A stretch of DNA of 8,876 bases from positions 147,574 through 156,449 of the forward strand of contig NVXO02000003.1 of assembly GCA_002733945.2 (NCBI GenBank), written 5' to 3'. Of the stretch, positions 1 to 5,799 are shown one piece after another. This DNA is from Sulfurimonas sp. Lineage in GTDB: Bacteria; Campylobacterota; Campylobacteria; Campylobacterales; Sulfurimonadaceae. Position numbers and translations under genes: made by a program. The notes under the pieces are model-generated. The model ran no database searches. It worked only from the letters and a program-made list of their open reading frames with translations, and had not been told where the DNA came from. The number at the start of each line of letters is the position of its first letter. Within the stretch, counting starts at the first letter, position 1.

Positions 1-114
1 TATGGTGGTTATGTGCAACAAGACTATTTATCTAAACCTCTCAAATTTGTAGAGCTTAAAGATATAGGTTATGAGAAAAAAATGAAAGATTGGTTAAAAG
101 GCATAAAGGATTAA
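1..114 (+). CDS. C-terminal tail of an unidentified protein (5' end outside window)
   Basis: Frame 1 is open from the first base and ends at TAA 112-114, giving the last 37 residues of a protein. The tail is lysine-rich and polar, ending in KDWLKGIKD, with no membrane segment. I do not recognise the family. It is taken as coding because the frame is open, the codon use resembles the neighbours, and it stops a normal 45 bases before the next start. It probably belongs to a separate transcript, since a promoter-like sequence lies in the gap that follows. Confidence 0.6.
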   Translation, partial: YGGYVQQDYLSKPLKFVELKDIGYEKKMKDWLKGIKD

Positions 115-123
115 TCTTTTTCG

Positions 124-132
124 TGATATATT
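124..132 (+). promoter_or_regulatory. Candidate extended -10 promoter of the malate operon
   Basis: TGATATATT fits the extended -10 form TGnTATAAT with one mismatch and follows a T-rich run, as in Campylobacter sigma70 promoters, which lack a clear -35 box. A start near 139 would leave a leader of about 20 bases containing the TAAGG Shine-Dalgarno at 149-153. Assigned by motif only. Confidence 0.35.
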
Positions 133-159
133 ATGTAATACAAAATTATAAGGTTTTTT

Positions 160-1662
160 ATGTCACAATCTCAACGTAATTTCGAAGTTATAATTGTGGG
201 CGCTGGTATATCTGGTGCAGCACTTGCTTATGAGTTGGCTCGTTATACAGATGTCAAGAGTATAGGTATTTTAGAGAAGTATGAAGCTATCGCAACACTT
301 AATTCAAAAGGTACAAGTAACTCTCAAACTATTCATGTTGGCGATATTGAAACAAACTACACCTTGGAAAAAGCAGCTATTACTAAACGAACAGCTAAGA
401 TGGTTGAAATGTATTGCTTGCAACACCATCTTCAAAACAAAGCAATCTTCTCTCATCAAAAAATGGCTCTAGGAGTTGGTGAGGATGAGGTAGAGTTTTT
501 ACTACACCGTTATGAAGAGTTCTCAGAACTTTTTCCCTACTTGGAAGTTTGGGATAAAGATAAACTAAAAGAACTGGAACCTAAGGTTGTTTGGGGTGCT
601 GATGGGAAAGAGAGACCTGAGCCTATAGTGGGAATAGGAACACGAGGGCAATGGACAACAGTTGATTATGGTGTTTTAGCTGAGGATATGATACAAAAAG
701 CAAAAGAAGAGCCAGATACAGAGGTAGAGATTTTTTTAAATACCGAAGTTAGAATTATGGAGCGAAGTGGTAAACGGGGGTATAAGGTTTTCACAAATGG
801 AAAAACTTTTTATGCTGACTTTGTTGTTGTAAACGCAGGGGCGCATAGTCTTTTTTTAGCACATAAGATGGGTTATGGTCATAACCTTGGCTGTCTGCCA
901 ATCGCTGGAAGTTTTTATCTTACAAATGAACATCTCCTTAATGGTAAAGTTTATATGATTCAAAATCCAAAACTCCCTTTTGCAGCACTTCATGGGGATC
1001 CGGATATTTTAGTTAATGGATATACACGTTTTGGACCTACAGCACTGATGTTACCAAAACTAGAACGTTTTAAACCAGGAACTTACCTAGACTTCTGGAA
1101 AACTCTTCGACTTGATATGCATATAGTTAAAGCATTATGGAAATTACTCAAAGAGAGTGATATTCGTTCGTACATCATGAAAAACTTTCTTTTTGAAGTG
1201 CCTTATATAAATAAGATACTTTTTTTAAATGATGCTCAAAAGATTGTACCATCCCTTACAAAAGAGCAGTTTACATATGCCAAAGGTTTTGGGGGCGTAC
1301 GACCTCAGGTTATCAATAAAGATGATGAAAAACTAATGCTTGGAGAGGCTTCAATCAATACAGGTGAGGGTATAATTTTTAACATGACACCTTCCCCAGG
1401 AGCTACAAGTTGTCTTGGAAATGCAGAAAGAGATCTGCGTTTTGTGACTGCCTACTTAGGAAAAAGTTTTGATGAAGAGCGTTTTAAGGACGAACTAACG
1501 GAAGGTGAGTACTGTGCACTTCCAGAGCCAATAGAGACTCAAAAAGAGAATGTAAACCGTATTAGAGATGCGATAAGAAAAACATATGAAGAGTATTATA
1601 TTGACCATATTGAGGGTGAGCCAGATGAAGACTTCTGGAACCAACCACATAGTAAGATTTAG
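160..1662 (+). CDS. mqo: Malate:quinone oxidoreductase-type FAD-dependent dehydrogenase
   Basis: This 500-residue flavoprotein probably oxidises L-malate to oxaloacetate at the inner face of the cytoplasmic membrane and passes the electrons to menaquinone. The N-terminus carries a Rossmann FAD site, GAGISG at 14-19, with E39 at the end of the second strand. The next block, GTSNSQTIHVGDIETNYT, aligns with the Mqo signature known from E. coli (NNAGTGHSA...LNYT). Near the C-terminus GGVRPQV (378-384) and TPSPGATS (410-417) match the FAD/substrate motifs of the family. There is no signal peptide or membrane helix, as expected for a peripheral protein. The length lies between H. pylori Mqo (about 450) and E. 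coli Mqo (about 548). The ATG has a TAAGG Shine-Dalgarno at 149-153. The next gene, a malic enzyme, starts 23 bases downstream, which supports malate as substrate. A related 2-hydroxyacid such as 2-hydroxyglutarate cannot be excluded. Confidence 0.8.
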   Translation: MSQSQRNFEVIIVGAGISGAALAYELARYTDVKSIGILEKYEAIATLNSKGTSNSQTIHVGDIETNYTLEKAAITKRTAKMVEMYCLQHHLQNKAIFSHQKMALGVGEDEVEFLLHRYEEFSELFPYLEVWDKDKLKELEPKVVWGADGKERPEPIVGIGTRGQWTTVDYGVLAEDMIQKAKEEPDTEVEIFLNTEVRIMERSGKRGYKVFTNGKTFYADFVVVNAGAHSLFLAHKMGYGHNLGCLPIAGSFYLTNEHLLNGKVYMIQNPKLPFAALHGDPDILVNGYTRFGPTALMLPKLERFKPGTYLDFWKTLRLDMHIVKALWKLLKESDIRSYIMKNFLFEVPYINKILFLNDAQKIVPSLTKEQFTYAKGFGGVRPQVINKDDEKLMLGEASINTGEGIIFNMTPSPGATSCLGNAERDLRFVTAYLGKSFDEERFKDELTEGEYCALPEPIETQKENVNRIRDAIRKTYEEYYIDHIEGEPDEDFWNQPHSKI

Positions 1663-1685
1663 TATATAGAAGAGAGGAATATTTA

Positions 1686-2951
1686 ATGGAAAGTAAAACA
1701 GTAGCAGAACAAGAAGCCTTAGATTATCATCAGCACCCAAGTGCTGGAAAAATTTCAGTTGCAGTTACCACATCAGTACTCACTCAAAAAGATTTGAGTT
1801 TAGCATATACACCTGGTGTTGCTGTTCCTTGTTTAGAGATACAAAAAGATAGTGAAAATGCTTATAAGTATACTACTAAGGGAAACTTAGTCGCTGTTAT
1901 AAGTAATGGAACTGCAGTTTTAGGACTTGGAAATATAGGTGCACTTGCTTCAAAACCTGTGATGGAAGGAAAAGGGGTTCTTTTTAAGAGCTTTTGTGGA
2001 CTTGATAGTTTTGACATAGAAGTAGATACTGAAGATATAGATGAGTTTTGTAGAACTGTAGCTCTTATATCTCCTACATTTGGTGGTATAAACCTAGAAG
2101 ATATTAAAGCTCCTGAGTGCTTCGAGATAGAAAAAAGATTAATTGAAGAGCTCGATATTCCTGTTATGCATGATGATCAACATGGAACAGCCGTAATCTC
2201 AACAGCTGCGATTATGAATGCTTGTGAGTTGACAGGTAAAAAAATACAAGATATTAAAATCGTTGTTATAGGGGCAGGGGCAGCAGCTATCTCTTGTGCA
2301 AGACTTTATCGTTATATTGGTGTGAAAAACATCTTTATGATTGATTCCAAGGGTGTTATACATGATGAGAGAGATGATTTAAATAAGTATAAAAAAGAGT
2401 TTGCAGCTCCGACTAAAACAAGTACTACAGAAGTATTTACAGATGCAGATGTAGCAGTTGGACTCTCTCGTCCTGGCTCTTTTTCAGTAGAAGATATTAA
2501 ACTGATGGCAGACATGCCTATAATATTTACTTTAGCAAATCCAACTCCTGAGATTTTTCCACAAGATACAATAGAAGCACGTCCTGATGCTATCATAGCA
2601 ACTGGACGAAGTGACTTTGATAACCAAGTAAACAATGTTTTAGGTTTTCCATTTATCTTTAGAGGGGCAATGGATGTTCGTGCAAAAAATATAAATATAG
2701 AGATGAAAATAGCAGCAGCTCATGCCTTAGCAGACTTAGCTAAAAAAGAAGTCCCTGAGTATGTAAATGAAATTTTTGGGAAAAAACTTTCATTTTCTAA
2801 AGAGTACATTATTCCAAAACCATTTGATAAACGTCTTGTGGTAGAAATTTCATCTGCAGTAGCAGAGGCAGCAGTTAAAAGTGGAAGTTCTAGTATGAAA
2901 GATTTTGATATTGAAGTGTATAAAAAAGAGTTAGCCTTACTTATTAAGTAG
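1686..2951 (+). CDS. Malic enzyme, short bacterial type (oxaloacetate-decarboxylating)
   Basis: The 421-residue product should convert malate to pyruvate and CO2 with reduction of NAD(P)+. The malic N-terminal domain shows LAYTPGVA with the catalytic tyrosine Y41, LGNIGALASKPVMEGK with the conserved lysine K96, and the metal ligands in NLEDIKAPE (E138, D139) and MHDDQHGTA (D163, D164). The C-terminal Rossmann domain has GAGAAA at 196-201, TLANPTPE at 283-290 and the family block GRSDFDNQVNNVLGFPFIFRG around 307-327. It ends after this domain, so it lacks the phosphotransacetylase-like extension of E. coli MaeB. Cofactor choice cannot be read safely from the sequence. An AGAGAGGA Shine-Dalgarno (1671-1678) precedes the ATG. 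It is almost certainly cotranscribed with mqo, so the pair acts on one metabolite at two exits: oxaloacetate and pyruvate. The 3' end overlaps the convergent mqnA by 8 bases. Confidence 0.93.
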   Translation: MESKTVAEQEALDYHQHPSAGKISVAVTTSVLTQKDLSLAYTPGVAVPCLEIQKDSENAYKYTTKGNLVAVISNGTAVLGLGNIGALASKPVMEGKGVLFKSFCGLDSFDIEVDTEDIDEFCRTVALISPTFGGINLEDIKAPECFEIEKRLIEELDIPVMHDDQHGTAVISTAAIMNACELTGKKIQDIKIVVIGAGAAAISCARLYRYIGVKNIFMIDSKGVIHDERDDLNKYKKEFAAPTKTSTTEVFTDADVAVGLSRPGSFSVEDIKLMADMPIIFTLANPTPEIFPQDTIEARPDAIIATGRSDFDNQVNNVLGFPFIFRGAMDVRAKNINIEMKIAAAHALADLAKKEVPEYVNEIFGKKLSFSKEYIIPKPFDKRLVVEISSAVAEAAVKSGSSSMKDFDIEVYKKELALLIK

Positions 2952-2957
2952 TTTTTT
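2938..2957 (+). terminator. Possible intrinsic terminator across two convergent stop codons
   Basis: TACTTA and TAAGTA form an inverted repeat at 2938-2950 around a single T, so RNA could fold a 5-bp stem with a 3-base loop, extended by a G-U pair. It is followed directly by six T (2952-2957). The stem is short and AT-only apart from one C-G pair, so termination would be weak. The repeat contains the mqnA stop and overlaps the malic enzyme TAG. Confidence 0.35.
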
Positions 2958-3597
2958 GTGCCTCTTTATAAAAGCGAGTAAGTCCGCGTTTGGACTTAGA
3001 GTCTAAGTTGTAAGAGATAAGTTTTAGATACTCTAAAATATCTTTTTTACTTACTCCTGTCTCCTGCGATGCTTTTTGTAAGAGGTACTGGGGTATTTTT
3101 ACATTTCTTTTTAAAAATTCTTTTTCTATTTTTTTGTATATTTTTTTATCTTTATGGTAACAGAGTAGGGCAAAAACAAAGGGCAGTTTATATCTTTTGT
3201 GCCACCTATCTGCAAGATCGATATATGCATCATTTATAAGTGCATAACGAAGTGCTTTATCGCCTATAAGTACTTCACCCTCTACATCTAAAATATTTGC
3301 AAGAACATTTGAACTCGCTGATTCTGCATCACTCTTATTTTTGTGTGAGGGGATGACTATAACGCTTTTGACATCTCTTTTGGCAATTATTCCAAGCCCT
3401 ACATATTTACTTTTTTTAGCACTGATACTTGATATAAACGCAGCATCTACTCTACGGGAGTGAAAGTCTTTGTTTATTTTAGAAGGAACACCGCGTTTAT
3501 ACTCCATACTTATTTTAGAAGAGCTGTTCTTTAAAAAAGCTTTCATAAAAACATGAAATGGAAGAAGGTTAAGATACTGTATTTTGCCAAAAATCAT
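2944..3597 (-). CDS. mqnA: Chorismate dehydratase MqnA (futalosine menaquinone pathway)
   Basis: The 217-residue cytosolic enzyme is expected to dehydrate chorismate to 3-enolpyruvyl-benzoate, the first committed step of futalosine-dependent menaquinone synthesis, the route used by Campylobacterota. The N-terminus FGKIQYLNLLPFHVF is the typical MqnA opening and fixes the start. Other family blocks are VDAAFISSI (50-58), SNVLANILDVEGEVLIGDKALRY (about 96-118) and DLADRWHKRYKLPFVFA (127-143), in a periplasmic-binding-protein-like fold. It is somewhat shorter than many MqnA proteins but fits the compact form of this phylum. The gene runs against the malate operon and overlaps the malic enzyme tail by 8 bases. 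No Shine-Dalgarno precedes the ATG; instead a TATAAT lies six bases upstream, suggesting a leaderless mRNA. Menaquinone is the likely electron acceptor of the adjacent Mqo, so the neighbourhood is functionally plausible. Confidence 0.88.
   Translation of the reverse strand: MIFGKIQYLNLLPFHVFMKAFLKNSSSKISMEYKRGVPSKINKDFHSRRVDAAFISSISAKKSKYVGLGIIAKRDVKSVIVIPSHKNKSDAESASSNVLANILDVEGEVLIGDKALRYALINDAYIDLADRWHKRYKLPFVFALLCYHKDKKIYKKIEKEFLKRNVKIPQYLLQKASQETGVSKKDILEYLKLISYNLDSKSKRGLTRFYKEAQKTT
2979..3008. repeat. Two overlapping inverted repeats inside the mqnA 3' end
   Basis: TAAGTCC (2979-2985) and GGACTTA (2992-2998) form a 7-bp stem with a six-base loop. ACTTAGA (2994-3000) and TCTAAGT (3002-3008) form a second perfect repeat around one G. 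The two share bases 2994-2998 and so are mutually exclusive as RNA hairpins. Neither is followed by a T-run, so this is not a classical terminator. Confidence 0.4.
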
Positions 3598-3603
3598 GAA
3601 AGC

Positions 3604-3609
3604 ATTATA
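3604..3609 (-). promoter_or_regulatory. -10 box of mqnA, placed for a leaderless transcript
   Basis: Read on the minus strand the sequence is a perfect TATAAT, followed by six bases (GCTTTC) and then the mqnA ATG. Normal -10 to start-site spacing puts transcription initiation at or one base before the A of the ATG. No ribosome binding site lies in the gap. Confidence 0.6.
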
Positions 3610-3630
3610 CTTTGATAATATTAATTTAGG

Positions 3631-3636
3631 TACTAT
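3631..3636 (+). promoter_or_regulatory. Candidate -10 box for the membrane protein / rsmE transcript
   Basis: TACTAT in the 75-base divergent gap would start RNA near 3643, leaving a 30-base leader that includes the AAGGAA Shine-Dalgarno at 3655-3660. A perfect TATAAT at 3667-3672 competes for the role, but it abuts the ATG. Confidence 0.3.
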
Positions 3637-3672
3637 TGCATTACAAATTAGTGCAAGGAAATAAAATATAAT

Positions 3673-4086
3673 ATGAATGAAATGTACAGCCTAGGATTAT
3701 CCATACATAGTGTCGTAGCACTTGCTACTTTAGGAGTGATTTTTATGAATCTTTTTTTACTAATAAGCAATAATGACTTAAAACAGTACAAAAGACTTCA
3801 TAGTATAGTGCTTTGGCCTCTTACATTTAGTGTTTTAGGTATAGTTATATTTACAGGTATCACTATGATGGCAGCAAAACACTTAGACTTTAGCTTATCA
3901 AATATCATTATGATTCTAATCACTATAATCTACATCGTTTTAGAAGCGAAACGTGTAAAGTCTTTGAAGTACTTAAGTGATACTAAAGAGCATGCTTTTA
4001 ATGCCTATAAACCAATGGCTAGAACTATTTTACAAATAGAGTTTATACTCATACTTATTCTCTCTCTTGGGATGTGGTTTCTTTGA
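3673..4086 (+). CDS. Conserved four-helix integral membrane protein, function unknown
   Basis: The 137-residue product is very hydrophobic, with probable transmembrane helices near 7-31, 44-66, 76-91 and 114-136 and short charged loops between them. Histidines 12, 43, 70 and 107 lie in or near the helices, a pattern seen in small haem- or copper-handling membrane proteins (CopD/HupE-like), but I cannot assign it to a family. It seems to correspond by position to the integral membrane protein next to rsmE in C. jejuni (Cj0157c, from memory). The start at 3673 has AAGGAA at 3655-3660 with a rather long 12-base spacing. A second ATG at 3682 is an alternative start. Its TGA overlaps the proposed TTG of rsmE, so the two are probably coupled in translation. 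Confidence 0.75.
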   Translation: MNEMYSLGLSIHSVVALATLGVIFMNLFLLISNNDLKQYKRLHSIVLWPLTFSVLGIVIFTGITMMAAKHLDFSLSNIIMILITIIYIVLEAKRVKSLKYLSDTKEHAFNAYKPMARTILQIEFILILILSLGMWFL

Positions 4087-4754
4087 TATATATCTTTGAT
4101 GACAATGCAAGTAAGGACGAACTTATTTTAAAAGGGGAGCTTCACAAGTATCTCATAAAAGTGCGTCGTCATTCCCTAGGAGATGTTCTGTCTTTTAGAA
4201 ACAAAGAAAATATAGCAAGATTACATAGATATAAGATAAATACACTTGAACCACGATTTGCCACTTTAGAACTTATTAGTTCAGAAACTCTTGAAGTAAG
4301 CCCACGTAAAGACTTACATATCGCTTGGTGCGTCATCGACCCTAAGTCAGTTGAAAAAGTACTCCCGTCTTTATGTGAGATAGGAGTGAGCCGTATCTCT
4401 TTTATAGGCTGTGATAGAAGCCAAAAAAACTTCAAAATCGACTTTAAACGCTACGAGAGAATAGTAGAAGCCTCTATGCAACAAAGCGGACGAACTTCTT
4501 TTATGAACTTTGATAGGTATAAAAACATTACTTCTTTTATACAAGAGTTTCCAGATACAAAAGTCTTTGACTTCACACAAAATATTTTACAAGACAGTAG
4601 TGACTTTAAACGAGTGCTCATAGGCTGTGAGGGTGGTTTTTCAGCGAATGAGAAAAAGTTCTTAGAATCTCAAGAAGTTTTTAGACTAAACTCTAAGATG
4701 GTACTGCGTTCTGAGTCTGCTGTAATGGCAGTGGCTTCTAAAATTTTGCTATAA
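4083..4754 (+). CDS. rsmE: 16S rRNA m3U1498 methyltransferase RsmE
   Basis: RsmE is a SAM-dependent SPOUT (knotted) methyltransferase that methylates N3 of U1498 of 16S rRNA in the decoding region of the assembled 30S subunit. An N-terminal PUA-like domain contains the typical HKYLIKVRRHSLGD segment. The C-terminal knot shows IGCEGGFS and LRSESAVMAVASK, matching the family's GPEGGF and LR-E-A motifs, with cysteine in place of the usual proline. The start chosen is TTG at 4083, giving MIYIFDDNAS, which fits family N-termini and makes a 223-residue protein. It overlaps the upstream TGA as TTGA, and GGGA at 4069-4072 may serve as a weak Shine-Dalgarno. GTG at 4074 would add three residues but leaves no room for a ribosome site. 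The gene ends inside a promoter for the next gene. Confidence 0.9.
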   Translation: MIYIFDDNASKDELILKGELHKYLIKVRRHSLGDVLSFRNKENIARLHRYKINTLEPRFATLELISSETLEVSPRKDLHIAWCVIDPKSVEKVLPSLCEIGVSRISFIGCDRSQKNFKIDFKRYERIVEASMQQSGRTSFMNFDRYKNITSFIQEFPDTKVFDFTQNILQDSSDFKRVLIGCEGGFSANEKKFLESQEVFRLNSKMVLRSESAVMAVASKILL

Positions 4755-4755
4755 T
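4744..4755 (+). promoter_or_regulatory. Strong extended -10 promoter of the glucosaminidase gene
   Basis: TTTTGCTATAAT is a perfect match to the T-rich TGnTATAAT extended -10 known for Campylobacter sigma70 promoters. The -10 covers the rsmE stop codon (TAA 4752-4754). Transcription starting near 4762 leaves a leader of about 22 bases with TAAGGA at 4769-4774. Confidence 0.65.
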
Positions 4756-4783
4756 TTTTTACAAATAATAAGGAAAAATATAT

Positions 4784-5479
4784 ATGAATGCAAAAACTTT
4801 ACAAATAGTAACACTAGTACTTCTTTTAAGCTCAAGTCTTTACGGTGTTCAAAGTACGAAAGTAAATGAAAACACAAAATATACAGCGAATATAGTTCCT
4901 AAAGAAATGACAGTTCAAGTTAAGAAACAGAGATTTCTTGATTTAGTTGTTCCCGCAGTGAATAAAGTATATGCTGATTTAGATGCGAAGTATAAAGAAG
5001 CTAAAAAGATTGTAAGTAGTGGAAAAACAGATGCTAAGATAGAAAAACTAATGAAATCATATAGTGCTAAAAGTCCAGAAGATTTATTAGTTAGAATGAA
5101 ACCTCATGCAAAAAGTGTAGCTATATCACAAGCGGCTATGGAGTCGGCTTGGGCAACTTCAAGGTTTACAAGAGTTGCTACAAACCTTTTTGGTGTTTGG
5201 TCTTTTAACAAGAATGAGCCAAGAGTCGCAGCAGGCGAGAAACGCGGTGCTAAAACTATATATGTAAAAAAATATTCTACCGTTGAAGCTTCTATTCGTG
5301 ATTATTATAGAGTTTTAGCGACTGGTAGAGTTTTTGGTGGTTTTCGTGCAGAAAAGATGAAAAGCAATGACCCCTACAAGTTAGTAAAAAAACTAGATAA
5401 GTACTCTGAAAAAGGCGCTGAGTATGGAAAAGAGTTAAAGTCTATGATTAGTTATAACCGCTTTTATAAGTTTGATTAG
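4784..5479 (+). CDS. Secreted Bax-type glucosaminidase (GH73-like peptidoglycan hydrolase)
   Basis: The 231-residue protein carries a signal peptide: a short basic start, a hydrophobic core LQIVTLVLLLSSSLYG, and likely cleavage near residue 21, without a lipobox cysteine. It should therefore act in the periplasm on the glycan strands of peptidoglycan. The glucosaminidase domain covers about residues 105-228. Its active-site block, ISQAAMESAWATSRFTRVATNLFG, matches the E. coli Bax / GH73 motif, making E120 the expected catalytic glutamate. Further domain blocks are FGVWSF (136-141) and KKYSTVEASIRDYYRVL (162-178). A basic, helix-prone linker (about 45-105) precedes the domain; no LysM or SH3 wall-binding domain is visible. 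It has its own promoter and a TAAGGA Shine-Dalgarno. From memory this gene is absent between rsmE and rpmE in C. jejuni, so it may be a lineage-specific insertion into the ribosome-maturation cluster. Confidence 0.85.
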   Translation: MNAKTLQIVTLVLLLSSSLYGVQSTKVNENTKYTANIVPKEMTVQVKKQRFLDLVVPAVNKVYADLDAKYKEAKKIVSSGKTDAKIEKLMKSYSAKSPEDLLVRMKPHAKSVAISQAAMESAWATSRFTRVATNLFGVWSFNKNEPRVAAGEKRGAKTIYVKKYSTVEASIRDYYRVLATGRVFGGFRAEKMKSNDPYKLVKKLDKYSEKGAEYGKELKSMISYNRFYKFD

Positions 5480-5493
5480 ATTTTTAAGAAAAA

Positions 5494-5505
5494 TTTAGAT
5501 ATAAT
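5494..5505 (+). promoter_or_regulatory. Promoter (-10 region) of rpmE
   Basis: TTTAGATATAAT holds a perfect TATAAT (5500-5505) after alternating A- and T-runs that resemble the periodic upstream part of Campylobacterota promoters. The predicted start is near 5512, 15 bases after the first hairpin-free bases of the gap, leaving a 74-base leader ahead of rpmE. The 12-mer differs by one base from the one before rlmB. Confidence 0.6.
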
Positions 5506-5515
5506 TTCAGTTCAA

Positions 5516-5571
5516 AAATCTGCACCCATACGGATTTAAAAATATATAGTATTACGTAAACATCGTAGTAC
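5516..5571 (+). promoter_or_regulatory. Structured 5' leader of rpmE with two hairpins (candidate L31 leader)
   Basis: Hairpin 1 pairs AAATCTG (5516-5522) with CGGATTT (5531-5537), seven pairs including one G-U, around the loop CACCCATA. Hairpin 2 pairs GTATTACG (5549-5556) with CGTAGTAC (5564-5571), eight pairs including one G-U, around TAAACAT. Hairpin 2 ends right at the AAAAGG Shine-Dalgarno (5572-5577), eight bases before the ATG. Autogenous control of rpmE is known in E. coli, and L31 leader RNAs are described in other phyla; whether this is one is inference. Confidence 0.45.
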
Positions 5572-5585
5572 AAAAGGCAAATAAA

Positions 5586-5786
5586 ATGAGAAAAGATTTA
5601 CACCCAAACTTCGTAACTTGTACTGTAACATGTGCTTGTGGAAACACTTTTGAGAACAGAGCTGTTCAAGATACGCTTAAAATAGACATCTGTAATGAGT
5701 GTCATCCATTCTTCACAGGTTCTGAGAGAATGGTAGATACAGCTGGTAGAATCGAGAAGTTTAACGCTCGTTATAACAAAAAATAG
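5586..5786 (+). CDS. rpmE: 50S ribosomal protein L31 (bL31, zinc-binding type)
   Basis: bL31 is a small protein of the large subunit that joins the central protuberance to the 30S head in intersubunit bridge B1b. The 66-residue product begins MRKDLHPNF and contains HPFFTG (40-45), both hallmarks of the family. Four cysteines, C16, C18, C36 and C39, correspond to the zinc ligands of E. coli L31, so this is the zinc-containing form rather than the cysteine-free YkgM type made in zinc starvation. The start is supported by AAAAGG at 5572-5577. It has its own promoter and a structured leader. The TAG is followed by rsmI after 13 bases with no terminator between them. Confidence 0.97.
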   Translation: MRKDLHPNFVTCTVTCACGNTFENRAVQDTLKIDICNECHPFFTGSERMVDTAGRIEKFNARYNKK

Positions 5787-5799
5787 TCAAGAACTTTTT

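Noticed and set aside
148..153. TATAAG upstream of mqo as a -10 box
   Set aside because: It contains the Shine-Dalgarno and lies too close to the ATG; TGATATATT at 124-132 is better placed.
1495..1740. 81-codon minus-strand frame coding a hydrophobic peptide
   Set aside because: It is antisense to the mqo 3' end and the malic enzyme start, which have clear family motifs; its hydrophobicity follows from antisense reading of charged codons.
2312..2635. 107-codon minus-strand frame inside the malic enzyme gene
   Set aside because: It lies wholly antisense to the conserved Rossmann domain and has no recognisable motif or ribosome site.
4169..4580. Two minus-strand frames opposite rsmE
   Set aside because: They are shadows of a well-supported gene, overlap each other, and show no family similarity.
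5480..5493. TTTTT-AAG-AAAAA after the glucosaminidase gene, considered as a terminator
   Set aside because: The stem would be A-U only and runs into the rpmE promoter; it is better explained as the A/T-periodic upstream part of that promoter.
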